64,000 nucleotides of DNA from Thermomonas sp. (GTDB lineage Bacteria; Pseudomonadota; Gammaproteobacteria; Xanthomonadales; Xanthomonadaceae). This document shows, piece after piece, positions 43,871 to 52,389 of this stretch. Both the position numbers and the translations under genes were made by a program. The notes below the pieces were generated by a model. That model saw nothing but the letters and a program-made list of their open reading frames with translations, was not told the DNA's origin and made no database searches. The stretch covers positions 182,001 to 246,000 of the forward strand of contig NZ_JAMLIW010000003.1 of assembly GCF_023953935.1 (NCBI RefSeq), read 5' to 3'. Each line of letters begins with the position of its first letter. Position 1 is the first letter of the stretch.

Positions 43871-45084
43871 AGTTTGGCGGCCTTGCGCAGGGCGTCGGCC
43901 TTGTCGGTCTTCTCCCACGAGAACGCGGTGGCCTTGTGTTTCTTGCCGGCGCCGTCGGTGTAGCTGACTTCCTTGGGCTTGCGGCCGAAGTGGCCGTAGC
44001 TGGCGGTGGCCTGGTAGATCGGGTGGATCAGGTCGAGCATCTGGATGATGCCGTACGGGCGCAGGTCGAAATGGGCGCGGATCAGCTTTTCGATCTGCGC
44101 ATCGGCGATCCTGCCGGTGCCGAAGGTGGTCACCGAGATGCTGGTGGGCTGGGCCACGCCAATCGCGTAGCTGACCTGCACTTCGCACTTGTCGGCCAGG
44201 CCCGCGGCAACGATGTTCTTGGCCACGTAGCGCGCCGCATAGGCCGCGCTGCGGTCGACCTTGGAGGGATCCTTGCCGGAGAACGCGCCGCCGCCGTGGC
44301 GGGCCATGCCGCCGTAGGTGTCGACGATGATCTTGCGCCCGGTCAGGCCGCAGTCGCCGACCGGGCCGCCGATCACGAACTTGCCGGTCGGGTTGATGTG
44401 CACCTTGCTCTTCGGCAGTGCGTCCAGCCACTTTTTCGGCAGCACCGGGGCGAGGATGTGCGCGCGCACGGCCTCGATGAGGTCCTTCTGCTTGATGTCC
44501 GGGTCGTGCTGGGTGGACAACACCACCGCGTCCAGGCCTTCGATCTGGTGACCGGATTCGCTGTAGCGCAGGGTGACCTGGCTCTTGGCGTCCGGGCGCA
44601 GCCATTTCAGCTTGCCGGCGCGGCGCACCTTGGATTGCTGCTCGACCAGCCGATGGCTGTAATAGATCGGCGCCGGCATGAACTCGGGCGCTTCGTTGCA
44701 GGCGTAACCGAACATCAGGCCCTGGTCGCCCGCGCCCTGGTCTTCCGGCTTCTTGCGGTCCACACCCTGGTTGATGTCCGGCGACTGCTTGCCGAGCATG
44801 TTGATGATGGCGCAGGTGTGGCCATCGAAGCCGACGGTGGAATTGTTGTAGCCGATGTCGTTGATGACCTTGCGCGCCAGCGTCTCGATGTCCACCCACG
44901 CGCTGGTCGTCACTTCGCCGGCAACGATCGCCGCGCCGGTCTTCACCAGGGTTTCGCAGGCCACGCGGGCGGACTTGTCCTGAGTCAGGATCGCGTCCAG
45001 CACCGCGTCGGAAATCTGGTCGGCGAGCTTGTCCGGATGGCCTTCGGACACCGATTCGGAGGTGAACAGATAGTTCGACGTCAC
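43867..45084 (-). CDS. metK: S-adenosylmethionine synthetase
   Basis: Makes SAM from methionine and ATP. The 405-residue product contains [32 protein letters not shown], the ATP-binding [20 protein letters not shown] and [20 protein letters not shown], all signature stretches. The start is GTG at 45084 with AAGGA 7 bp upstream on the minus strand; the frame is open another 31 codons upstream but is not conserved. No SAM riboswitch was recognised in its leader. It stands alone, with its own terminator. Confidence 0.97.
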   Translation of the reverse strand: MTSNYLFTSESVSEGHPDKLADQISDAVLDAILTQDKSARVACETLVKTGAAIVAGEVTTSAWVDIETLARKVINDIGYNNSTVGFDGHTCAIINMLGKQSPDINQGVDRKKPEDQGAGDQGLMFGYACNEAPEFMPAPIYYSHRLVEQQSKVRRAGKLKWLRPDAKSQVTLRYSESGHQIEGLDAVVLSTQHDPDIKQKDLIEAVRAHILAPVLPKKWLDALPKSKVHINPTGKFVIGGPVGDCGLTGRKIIVDTYGGMARHGGGAFSGKDPSKVDRSAAYAARYVAKNIVAAGLADKCEVQVSYAIGVAQPTSISVTTFGTGRIADAQIEKLIRAHFDLRPYGIIQMLDLIHPIYQATASYGHFGRKPKEVSYTDGAGKKHKATAFSWEKTDKADALRKAAKL

Positions 45085-45230
45085 TTCATTATCCTTGTAT
45101 TCGGATGAAACGATGGGCGCGAATGATACCGCGTCGTGCCCGTGTCTGCATGGTCGCGCCAACCCGGGATCCAGCATGCCGGATCGGGTCCGGCAACACG
45201 GACTTCAGGATACGTGCATGGACTTGTCAC

Positions 45231-45387
45231 CGTTCACCCTTCGACAGGCTCAGGGCGAACGGTTGGGTTCGTGGTGGGCCCTTCGACAGGCTCAGGGCGA
45301 ACGGTTGAGGTTCGTGGTGGGCCCTTCGACAGGCTCAGGACAGGCCTGTCGAGTCCCCGTTCGTGGTGAGCCTGTCGAACCATGAAC
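45231..45387. repeat. Cluster of TTCGACAGGCTCAGG/GTTCGTGGTG repeats
   Basis: At least three related units lie head to tail: TTCGACAGGCTCAGGGCGAA at 45240-45260 and again near 45282-45301, a diverged third TTCGACAGGCTCAGGACAGG near 45324-45343, and GTTCGTGGTGAGCCTGTCGA at the right end (45359-45378), identical in type to the array at 6876-7037. They occupy the centre of the 349-bp gap between metK and the YdjM-like gene; the rest holds the metK leader and no gene. Confidence 0.88.
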
Positions 45388-45433
45388 GGCAGCGGATTTG
45401 CTGATTGGATCGATTTCTTCCTAGCATCCACAC

Positions 45434-46495
45434 ATGGATTCGATCACCCACCTGTTCTACGGCGGCGTCATCTGTGCTGCCATCGCGCCCAAAGCCCATC
45501 GCCGCGCCGCGCTGTTGGCCGGTGCGGCGCTGAACACGCTGCCCGATCTGGACGTGCTGCCGCTGCTGCTGAGCCACGATCCGATCGTGCGGATGACCTG
45601 GCACCGCGCGGCCACCCATTCCTGGCTGGTGCTGCCGCTCATCGCGTGGGCGATCTGGTGGTTTTTCAAGCGTCGTGGGGGGCGGGTGGCGGCCGCGCCG
45701 ACGCGCTGGTGGTGGGCGATCTTCGTTTGCCTGATGGCGCATCCGTTGCTGGACAGCTTCACCGTCTACGGCACGCAGTTGCTGTGGCCGCTGCCGGTGC
45801 GGCCGCTGATGTGGAGCTCATTGTTCATCGTCGATCCGTTGTTCACCTTGCCGTGGTTGTTGGCATTTCTGCTGGCGATGGTGGCGGGCACCCGGCGCTG
45901 GGGCGGCCGTGCGCTCGCGGCGGGGCTGGCACTGGGTGTGGGCTATCTGGGCTGGTCGCTGCTGGCCAAGGCGCAGGTGGCGCGCGCCGCCGACAGCGAA
46001 TTGGCCGCGCTGGGCCATGCCGATGCGCCGCGCTTCTCGGTGCCGATGCCGCTGACGACCTTGCTGTGGCGCGAGGTGGCGATGGTGCCGGGTGGATACC
46101 TCGAAGGCTTCCGGTCGCTGTCTGTTGACCGCGGGCCGATGCATTTTCGCTTCCATCCCACCGACGCCGCCGCGCTGCAGGCTGCCGGAGCCGTGCCGGC
46201 GGTGCAGCGGATGGCGTGGTTTACCCGTGGATTCATCGCGGCGCGGGTGGTCGATGACGATCTGCTGATCGATGATCTGCGCATGGGCAATGCGCCCGAG
46301 TATTTCTTCAGTTTTCGGGTTGCCCGGCACGCCGAGGCTGGCTGGCGTGCCATTCCGGTAGCGGCGGTGCGTTCGCCGCCGCGCGACGTCGGTGCGCAGT
46401 GGGATGCGGTCTGGCAGCGGATCTGGACGGAACCGGCAGGTCAGGCGGCAACGGGCAATTCCGGCGCCACCCCGGCGGCCAATGCGTCGAAGTAG
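45434..46495 (+). CDS. YdjM-like (DUF457) membrane-bound hydrolase family protein
   Basis: 353-residue inner-membrane protein beginning MDSITHLFYGGVICAAIAPK. Conserved polar residues of the DUF457/YdjM family sit between helices: DSITH, NTLPDLDVL, HRAATHSWL and HPLLDSFTVYGTQLLWP (His and Asp resembling a metal site). Several hydrophobic helices up to residue about 190 precede a soluble C-terminal half. The 3' end overlaps the convergent dusB gene by 55 bp. Its role is unknown; such proteins are often called putative metal-dependent hydrolases. Confidence 0.85.
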   Translation: MDSITHLFYGGVICAAIAPKAHRRAALLAGAALNTLPDLDVLPLLLSHDPIVRMTWHRAATHSWLVLPLIAWAIWWFFKRRGGRVAAAPTRWWWAIFVCLMAHPLLDSFTVYGTQLLWPLPVRPLMWSSLFIVDPLFTLPWLLAFLLAMVAGTRRWGGRALAAGLALGVGYLGWSLLAKAQVARAADSELAALGHADAPRFSVPMPLTTLLWREVAMVPGGYLEGFRSLSVDRGPMHFRFHPTDAAALQAAGAVPAVQRMAWFTRGFIAARVVDDDLLIDDLRMGNAPEYFFSFRVARHAEAGWRAIPVAAVRSPPRDVGAQWDAVWQRIWTEPAGQAATGNSGATPAANASK

Positions 46496-47439
46496 CTGCG
46501 GGTCAGGCGGAGCTGCTCGTCCGCCGTCTGCGCGCGGTTGACCACGGCGCGAAACGCCGCATTTTCGGGGCGATCCTTGGCGTACCAGCCCAAATGCTTG
46601 CGGGCGATGCGCACGCCCGACTCCTCGCCATAGTGCGCATGCAGCGCGTGCAGGTGGTCGATCAGGATGGCGCGTACCTGCGCCGGCTCCGGCTCGGGCA
46701 GCAGCTCGCCGCTGGCAAGGTAGTGGGCGATCCGGCCCGGCAGCCACGGCCGGCCCTGTGCGGCGCGGCCGACCATGACCGCATCGCAGCCGGTGGCGTG
46801 CAACACGAATGCTGCTTTCTGCGGTGAGTCGATATCGCCATTGGCGATTACCGGGATCGTCGCCACCGCTTTGATTTCAGTGATGGTGGCGTATTCGGCG
46901 ACCCCGGTGTAATGCTGGTCGCGGGTGCGGCCGTGCACGGCCAGCGCTTTGATCCCGGCGTCTTCGGCAATGCGCGCGATCTCCGGCGCGTTCTTGTGCC
47001 GGGCATCCCAGCCGGTGCGGATTTTCAGCGTCACCGGCACGTTGACCGCCCGCAGGACCGCTTCGAGAATCCGCGCCACCAATAGCGGGTCGCGCATCAG
47101 CGCTGAACCGGCCAGCACGTTGCAGACCTTCTTGGCCGGACAGCCCATGTTGATGTCGATGATCTGGGCGCCGTGGTCGACGTTGTAGCGCGCCGCGTCG
47201 GCCAGTGCGGCCGGATCGGTGCCGGCGATCTGCACGCTGATCGGGTCCGGCTCGCCGGAATGGTCCATCCGTGTGCGCGATTTGGCGGTACTCCAGAAGC
47301 GCGGATCGGAAATGGTCATTTCCGATACCGCCAGCCCGGCACCCAGCCGCTTGACCAGCTGCCGGAACGGCTTGTCGGTCACGCCGGCCATCGGGGCCAG
47401 CGCGACCGCCGGCTGGATGCTGTAGGGGCCGATCTGCAT
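46441..47439 (-). CDS. dusB: tRNA-dihydrouridine synthase (DusB type)
   Basis: FMN enzyme reducing uridine to dihydrouridine in tRNA. The 332-residue product begins MQIGPYSIQPAVALAPMAGV, then TDKPFRQLVKRLGAG, and has NVDHGAQIIDINMGCPAKKV with catalytic Cys, GSALMRDP, VTLKIRTGWD and LAVHGRTRDQHYTG. The length and GCPAKKV favour DusB. In enterics dusB is followed by fis; here the gene downstream is on the other strand and overlaps its 3' end. Confidence 0.94.
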   Translation of the reverse strand: MQIGPYSIQPAVALAPMAGVTDKPFRQLVKRLGAGLAVSEMTISDPRFWSTAKSRTRMDHSGEPDPISVQIAGTDPAALADAARYNVDHGAQIIDINMGCPAKKVCNVLAGSALMRDPLLVARILEAVLRAVNVPVTLKIRTGWDARHKNAPEIARIAEDAGIKALAVHGRTRDQHYTGVAEYATITEIKAVATIPVIANGDIDSPQKAAFVLHATGCDAVMVGRAAQGRPWLPGRIAHYLASGELLPEPEPAQVRAILIDHLHALHAHYGEESGVRIARKHLGWYAKDRPENAAFRAVVNRAQTADEQLRLTRSYFDALAAGVAPELPVAA

Positions 47440-47500
47440 CGGCGCATTGTACCGGCAGGGTGGGCCTGTCCTTGCGCCGATCAGGTGTGTCGGGGAACGA

Positions 47501-47526
47501 CATCGCGCGCCTGCGGTGCGCTCCTA
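47501..47526. repeat. GTAGGAGCGCACCGCAGG-family repeat at dps stop codon
   Basis: On the minus strand GTAGGAGCGCACCGCAGG followed by CGCGCGATG. Matches the copy at 43844-43870. The dps stop TAG is part of the element (G-TAG-GAGCGC). No gene is seen in the 84-bp gap between dusB and dps. Confidence 0.8.
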
Positions 47527-48138
47527 CTGCAGCAGCGAGCGCAGCATCCAGGCGTACTTTTCGTGGGTCTGCAGGCGCTGGGTCAGCAGGTCCTCGGTGG
47601 GGGCATCGTCGGCGTCATCGGCCACGTCCAGTGCCACTCGCGCGGTGCGGCAGAACGCTTCGTTGCCGTCCACCAGTTGCTGCACCATCTCGTGCCAGGC
47701 CGGGGCGGTGGTCATGCCGGGCTCTTCCTTGATGGAAGTGAGCCTGGCGAACTCGGCGTAGCTGCCGGGAGCGTTGAAGCCCAGCGCACGGATGCGCTCG
47801 GCGATTTCGTCCAGCGCCGCCCACTGCTCGGTGTACTGCGCTTCGAACAGGGTGTGCAGCGAATTGAACATCGGGCCTGTCACATTCCAGTGGAAGTTGT
47901 GGGTCTTCAGATACAAGGTGTAGGCATCGGCCAGCACATGCGCCAGCCCGGCGGCGATATCGGCGCGGTCCTTGGCGTTGATGCCGATGTCGATCTCGGG
48001 GGCACTGGCTGCGGGAACCTTGGCCGGTTTCTGCGCGGATTGCTTGACGGACTGCTTCGCGGACTGCTTGGCGGTCTTCTGGACAGGCTGCTTGGCGGTC
48101 TGCTCGGCGGGCTTGCCGGGGGATTTGCTCGTGGCCAC
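47524..48138 (-). CDS. dps: Dps-family DNA-binding ferritin-like protein
   Basis: Iron-sequestering dodecamer that protects and compacts DNA in stress. The 204-residue protein has a ferritin-like four-helix core from residue about 50, with YLKTHNFHWNVTGPMFNSLH and LFEAQYTEQWAALDEIAERI carrying the ferroxidase His, Asp and Glu. An unusual 45-residue N-terminal extension is rich in Lys, Gln, Ala and Ser with repeated KQSxK units (AKQSAKQSVKQSAQK) and resembles histone H1-like tails, likely for DNA binding. The GTG start has AGGAG upstream. It diverges from hrpA. Confidence 0.94.
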   Translation of the reverse strand: MATSKSPGKPAEQTAKQPVQKTAKQSAKQSVKQSAQKPAKVPAASAPEIDIGINAKDRADIAAGLAHVLADAYTLYLKTHNFHWNVTGPMFNSLHTLFEAQYTEQWAALDEIAERIRALGFNAPGSYAEFARLTSIKEEPGMTTAPAWHEMVQQLVDGNEAFCRTARVALDVADDADDAPTEDLLTQRLQTHEKYAWMLRSLLQ

Positions 48139-48229
48139 GACGGACTCCTTTGTGCGGCGGGTAGGGGGAGTTGCGACAATAAGCGTAGTGCGTTTGACCG
48201 GGGAGCGGAAACCCCGCGGGTATCAATGG

Positions 48230-51200
48230 ATGGGGGCCGAGAAACCCAAACCCAAGCGACACCCTGAGCCGACGTTCAGACAAGCCCGGCGCGCCATCGA
48301 GGCCGCGCTGACGGGCGACCGTGGTCGCCTGCTGGGGCTGCTGAAACAATGGCAGGGCAAGCCGGCCGATGCGGCACTGCAGGCGGCGTTCGCGCACAAG
48401 CTGCAGGCTTCGATCGACGAGCGCGAACGGCGTGCGGCGCGGTTGCCGAAGGCGACGGTGAACGCGGATTTGCCGATCGCCGCGCACGCCGAGGACATCA
48501 TCACGCTGATTCGCTGGCACCAGGTGGTGGTGATCGCCGGCGAGACCGGCAGCGGCAAGACCACCCAGTTGCCCAAGTTGTGCCTTGCGGCCGGGCGCGG
48601 CGCAGCCGGGGTGATCGGTTGCACCCAGCCGCGGCGGCTGGCGGCGCGTTCGGTGGCGCGGCGGGTGGCGGAGGAGTTGCAGGTGCCGCTGGGCGGCGCG
48701 GTGGGCTTCCAGGTGCGCTTCAACGACGCGGTCAGCGAGCAGACCGCGATCAAGTTCATGACCGACGGCATCCTGCTGGCGGAAATCCAGCACGACCGCT
48801 GGCTGTCGAAGTACGACACCCTGATCATCGACGAGGCGCACGAGCGCAGCCTCAATATCGATTTCCTGCTCGGCTTTCTCAAGCAATTGCTGCCGCGCCG
48901 GCCTGATCTGAAATTGGTCGTCACTTCGGCCACCATCGATACCGAGCGCTTCGCTGCGCATTTCGGTGGTGCGCCGGTGGTGCAGGTGGAGGGGCGTGGC
49001 TATCCGGTGGAGCTGCGTTATCGGCCGCTGGATGAAATGGTGTCGGATGAAATGGTGTCGGATGAAATGGTGTCAGGGACAATTTCCGGCGATGCGAAGG
49101 CAATCGGTCGTACAGGTCGCGAAATTGTCCCTGACACCATTTCCGGCATCGTTGCCGCCTGCGACGAAATCCAGCGCGAAAAAGGCATCGGCGATGTGCT
49201 GGTGTTCCTGCCCGGCGAGCGCGAGATCCGCGATGCCCATCAGGCGCTGGAGAAGCGCAAATATCGCCACACCGAAGTGCTGCCGCTGTATGCGCGGCTA
49301 TCGGCCAAGGATCAGGACCGGGTGTTCCATCCCGGCCCTGTGCGGCGGATCGTGCTGGCCACCAATGTCGCGGAAACCTCGTTGACGGTGCCGCGCATCC
49401 ATTACGTGATCGACCCCGGCGTGGCGCGGGTCAAGCGCTACAGCCCGCGGCAGAAGCTCGATCGGTTGCATATCGAAGACGTGGCGCAGGCCAGCGCCAA
49501 CCAGCGCGCCGGCCGCTGTGGGCGGATCGCGCCGGGGGTGTGCATCCGCTTGTATTCCGAAGCCGACTTCCAGTCGCGCGCGGAGTTCACCGATCCGGAA
49601 ATCCGCCGCGCCGCACTGGCCGGAGTGATCCTGCGGATGCTGGCGCTGGGCTTGGGCGAGATCGAGAAATTCCCCTTTCTCGAAGCGCCGGACCCGCGTG
49701 CCATCGCCGACGGCTGGCAGCAGCTGGCCGAACTCGGCGCGGTCGACGGCGAGCGCAAGCTCACCCCCATCGGCCGCACGATGGCCAAGCTGCCGGTGGA
49801 TGTGAAACTTTCGCGCATGCTGGTCGCCGCGCAGGCGCACGGCGTGTTGCCGGATGTGCTGGTGATCGCCAGTTTCCTCGGCGTGCAGGACCCGCGCGAG
49901 CGCCCGGCCGATGCCCGCGCCGCCGCCGATGCCGCGCATGCGCAGTTCGCCGATGCCAAGTCGGAATTCGTCGGCATCCTCAATCTGTGGGAGGCCTACC
50001 GTGCCGCGTACGAGGCGTCGAGCCAGTCGCAGCTGCGCAAATGGGCGGACCGACATTTCCTCGGCTTCCTGCGCCTGCGCGAGTGGCGGGAGCTGCATCG
50101 CCAGCTCAAGCTGCAATGCGAGGAACTCTTCCCGTCATCCCCGCAAAAGCGGGTCGCTTCTGACCGACGCGTGTCTGCCCAATCCATGGAAGTTTCAGCG
50201 AATCCGGAAACGTCCATGGACTCCCGTTTCCGCGGGAGTGACGGGCAACGCCATGAATACACCGCACTGCACCGCGCCCTGATCGCGGGCCTGCCCACCC
50301 AGATCGGTCACCGCGGCGAGAAGAACCAGTACGACGGCCCGCGCGGGCGCAAATTCGCGCTGTTCCCGGGATCGAAGCTGGCCAGCAAGCCGCCGCCGTG
50401 GGTGCTGTCGGCCACCCTGCTCGATACCGAAAAAGTGTGGGCACTGACCAATGCCGCGATCGAGCCGGAGTGGGCGATCGCCGAGCTGGCGCACCTGCTG
50501 GCGCGGCGCCCGCACGACCCGCACTGGTCGCGCGCGCAGGGCCGGGTGCTGGGCAGCGAGCAGATCAGCTTGTTCGGCTTGGTGCTGGCGCCGAAAAAAC
50601 CGATCCATTACGGTGCGCTGTTTCCCGAGGAAAGCCGGCAGATCTTCGTGCGCGAGGCGCTGCTGACCGGCGAGATCAATACCCGCTGCGCCTTCCTTGC
50701 GCGCAACCTGCGCACACTGGAGCAGGCCGGGCAGGAAGAAGCCAAGCAGCGTCGGGTGGGACTGGTGGTGGACGAGGACTGGCAGGCGCGCTGGTATCTG
50801 GACCGACTGCCGCCACACGTCCACAACGCGCAGGCGCTGGATGCCTGGTACGGCAAGTTGTCGAAGGACGCCAAGGCCGCACTGGAGTGGGCGCGCGACG
50901 ACCTGCTGGTGGCCGACCTGACCGACGCTGCGCGCTTCCCCGCCTATCTTGCGCTGGGTGATGCGCGGCTGGCGGTGCAGTACCGCTTCGAGCCGGGCGC
51001 GCTGGACGACGGCATGACCGTGGCGGTGCCGCTGCACCTGCTTGGCGCGCTGGATGCCGAACGGCTGTCGTGGCTGGCGCCGGGCTTCGTCGAGGACAAG
51101 GCGGCAGCGCTGATCAAATCGCTGCCAAAATCGCTGCGGCGCAACTTCGTGCCCGCGCCGGAGTTTGCCCGTGCGTTTGCGGAGGCGCATCCGCAGCCGG

Positions 51201-52345
51201 AGGCCGATGCCATCACGGGCGTGCTTGCCCGTTTCCTGAAAAAACTGTCGGGCGTCGAGTTGCTGCCCTCCGATTTCGACGAAGCGGCGCTGGAGCCGCA
51301 TCTGCGCGCCAACCTGCGCCTGCAGGACGGCAAGACGGTGCTGGCCGAATCGCGCGATCTTGCCGAGTTGCGCGCGCGCTTTGGCGCACGCGCCGCGCAG
51401 GCCTTCGCCAAACATGCGGCGCAGGACCTGGCACAGTCGGGGCTGCGGGAGTTCCCGGCGCGGCCGCTCCCGGACAGCGTGCCCGGCGCGGGTGGGGTGC
51501 CGGCGTATCCGGCGTTGCGTGATGACGGTGAATCGGTGTTGGTGGTGGTGCTGGCCCGGCGCGGCGACGCCGAGCGCCTGCACCCACAGGGCGTGCGGCG
51601 GCTGCTGGCCATCGCGCTGGCGGAGGCGTGCAAGCAGGCGCGCAAACAGTTGCCGATCCAGCCCAAGCTCTCGCTGCTGTATGCCGCGATCGCGGCAAGG
51701 GGGACGGACTCGCTTTTTCTTCGGCATGGGCACGAGGCGGCGCGGCACGGCTGGACAAGCGACCCTGACCCCCGTGCCCGCGATCGGTTGCGTGCGGATC
51801 TGGTCGAGGGTGCTTTCAATGCGCTGGCGGCTGATGGCCTGCTTGCCGTACGCGATGCCGCGGCCTTCGCCTGCCGCCGGGAGGCCATCGGCCGGGAGCT
51901 GTTCGGCGAGGCCATGCGGCGGTTGGGACAAGCCGAAAACATCCTCGATCTGGTGGCCGAGGTACGCGCGAAGCTGGAATCACGGCTGATGGGCTGGGCG
52001 CGCGCCAATCTCGATGACATGCGGGCGCAGCTCGATGCGCTGGCCGGCCCCGACTTTCTGCTCACGACCCCGGCCGCCGCACTGGCCGAGTATCCGCGCT
52101 GGCTGAAGGCGCTGGCGCTGCGCGCCGAACGCGCCCAGCGCGATCCGGTCAAGGACCAGGCGCGGATGCTGGAGTTCAAGCCATTCCAGGATGCGCTGGC
52201 CGCTGCCGACGCCGATGCCCCGGAGGCGCAGGCCCTGCGCTGGGAGCTGGAAGAATTGCGGGTGTCGCTGTTTGCGCAGGAATTGGGGGTGAAGGGCCGG
52301 GTATCGGCCAAACGACTGGCGCAGCGGTTGCAGCGCCTGGCTTGA
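48230..52345 (+). CDS. hrpA: ATP-dependent RNA helicase HrpA
   Basis: DEAH/RHA-family helicase of 1371 residues (E. coli about 1300). Walker A GETGSGKTTQLPK, GCTQPRRLAARSVARR, DEAH box LIIDEAHERSLN, VTSATIDTERFA, NVAETSLTVP and QRAGRCGR are intact; HA2, OB-fold and the long HrpA-specific C-terminal region follow. Two insertions keep the frame: residues about 268-305 (repeat at 49031-49142) between the helicase lobes, and about 634-675 (repeat at 50131-50246). The start at 48230 gives MGAEKPKPKRHPEP; the frame is open upstream. relA follows 44 bp after the stop. Confidence 0.95.
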   Translation: MGAEKPKPKRHPEPTFRQARRAIEAALTGDRGRLLGLLKQWQGKPADAALQAAFAHKLQASIDERERRAARLPKATVNADLPIAAHAEDIITLIRWHQVVVIAGETGSGKTTQLPKLCLAAGRGAAGVIGCTQPRRLAARSVARRVAEELQVPLGGAVGFQVRFNDAVSEQTAIKFMTDGILLAEIQHDRWLSKYDTLIIDEAHERSLNIDFLLGFLKQLLPRRPDLKLVVTSATIDTERFAAHFGGAPVVQVEGRGYPVELRYRPLDEMVSDEMVSDEMVSGTISGDAKAIGRTGREIVPDTISGIVAACDEIQREKGIGDVLVFLPGEREIRDAHQALEKRKYRHTEVLPLYARLSAKDQDRVFHPGPVRRIVLATNVAETSLTVPRIHYVIDPGVARVKRYSPRQKLDRLHIEDVAQASANQRAGRCGRIAPGVCIRLYSEADFQSRAEFTDPEIRRAALAGVILRMLALGLGEIEKFPFLEAPDPRAIADGWQQLAELGAVDGERKLTPIGRTMAKLPVDVKLSRMLVAAQAHGVLPDVLVIASFLGVQDPRERPADARAAADAAHAQFADAKSEFVGILNLWEAYRAAYEASSQSQLRKWADRHFLGFLRLREWRELHRQLKLQCEELFPSSPQKRVASDRRVSAQSMEVSANPETSMDSRFRGSDGQRHEYTALHRALIAGLPTQIGHRGEKNQYDGPRGRKFALFPGSKLASKPPPWVLSATLLDTEKVWALTNAAIEPEWAIAELAHLLARRPHDPHWSRAQGRVLGSEQISLFGLVLAPKKPIHYGALFPEESRQIFVREALLTGEINTRCAFLARNLRTLEQAGQEEAKQRRVGLVVDEDWQARWYLDRLPPHVHNAQALDAWYGKLSKDAKAALEWARDDLLVADLTDAARFPAYLALGDARLAVQYRFEPGALDDGMTVAVPLHLLGALDAERLSWLAPGFVEDKAAALIKSLPKSLRRNFVPAPEFARAFAEAHPQPEADAITGVLARFLKKLSGVELLPSDFDEAALEPHLRANLRLQDGKTVLAESRDLAELRARFGARAAQAFAKHAAQDLAQSGLREFPARPLPDSVPGAGGVPAYPALRDDGESVLVVVLARRGDAERLHPQGVRRLLAIALAEACKQARKQLPIQPKLSLLYAAIAARGTDSLFLRHGHEAARHGWTSDPDPRARDRLRADLVEGAFNALAADGLLAVRDAAAFACRREAIGRELFGEAMRRLGQAENILDLVAEVRAKLESRLMGWARANLDDMRAQLDALAGPDFLLTTPAAALAEYPRWLKALALRAERAQRDPVKDQARMLEFKPFQDALAAADADAPEAQALRWELEELRVSLFAQELGVKGRVSAKRLAQRLQRLA
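49031..49142. repeat. Tandem and inverted repeat element inside hrpA
   Basis: Three 15-bp tandem units GATGAAATGGTGTCG (49031-49075) run into a perfect 22-bp inverted repeat. Left arm 49065-49086 contains GGTGTCAGGGACAATTTC; right arm 49121-49142 is its exact complement; 34 bp lie between. Both arms are followed by CCGGC. It is translated as MVSDEMVSDEMVSG and, after the loop, IVPDTISG, in frame with hrpA. GTGTCAGGGACAATTT is a motif I associate with dispersed or transposon-linked repeats of gamma- and betaproteobacteria. Confidence 0.85.
50131..50246. repeat. Inverted pair of REP elements inside hrpA
   Basis: Left element 50131-50152: CCCGTCATCCCCGC followed by AAAAGCGGG. Right element 50213-50246: inverted, ATGGACTCCCGTTTCCGCGG then GAGTGACGGG. 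Each forms a hairpin; facing each other they make a BIME. They are read in hrpA's frame, the right one as MDSRFRGSDG, the peptide typical of such repeats. About 40 residues are added before the segment HTALH-like YTALHRALIAGL. Confidence 0.88.
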
Positions 52346-52389
52346 TCCGGAGGCTGGCCGAGCCGCATCGGCGCCGCTACTGTAGAGCC

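Noticed and set aside
45085-45180. SAM riboswitch upstream of metK
   Set aside because: I searched the leader for known SAM aptamer cores and saw none; only an ordinary leader with AAGGA.
45095-45385. Small ORFs over the repeat cluster
   Set aside because: Translations are only the repeat unit (RQAQGER, STGSG); no start context or conservation expected.
49031-49142. Frameshift or assembly error in hrpA
   Set aside because: The frame stays open with all helicase motifs on both sides, and the insert length is a multiple of three. It is an in-frame repeat.
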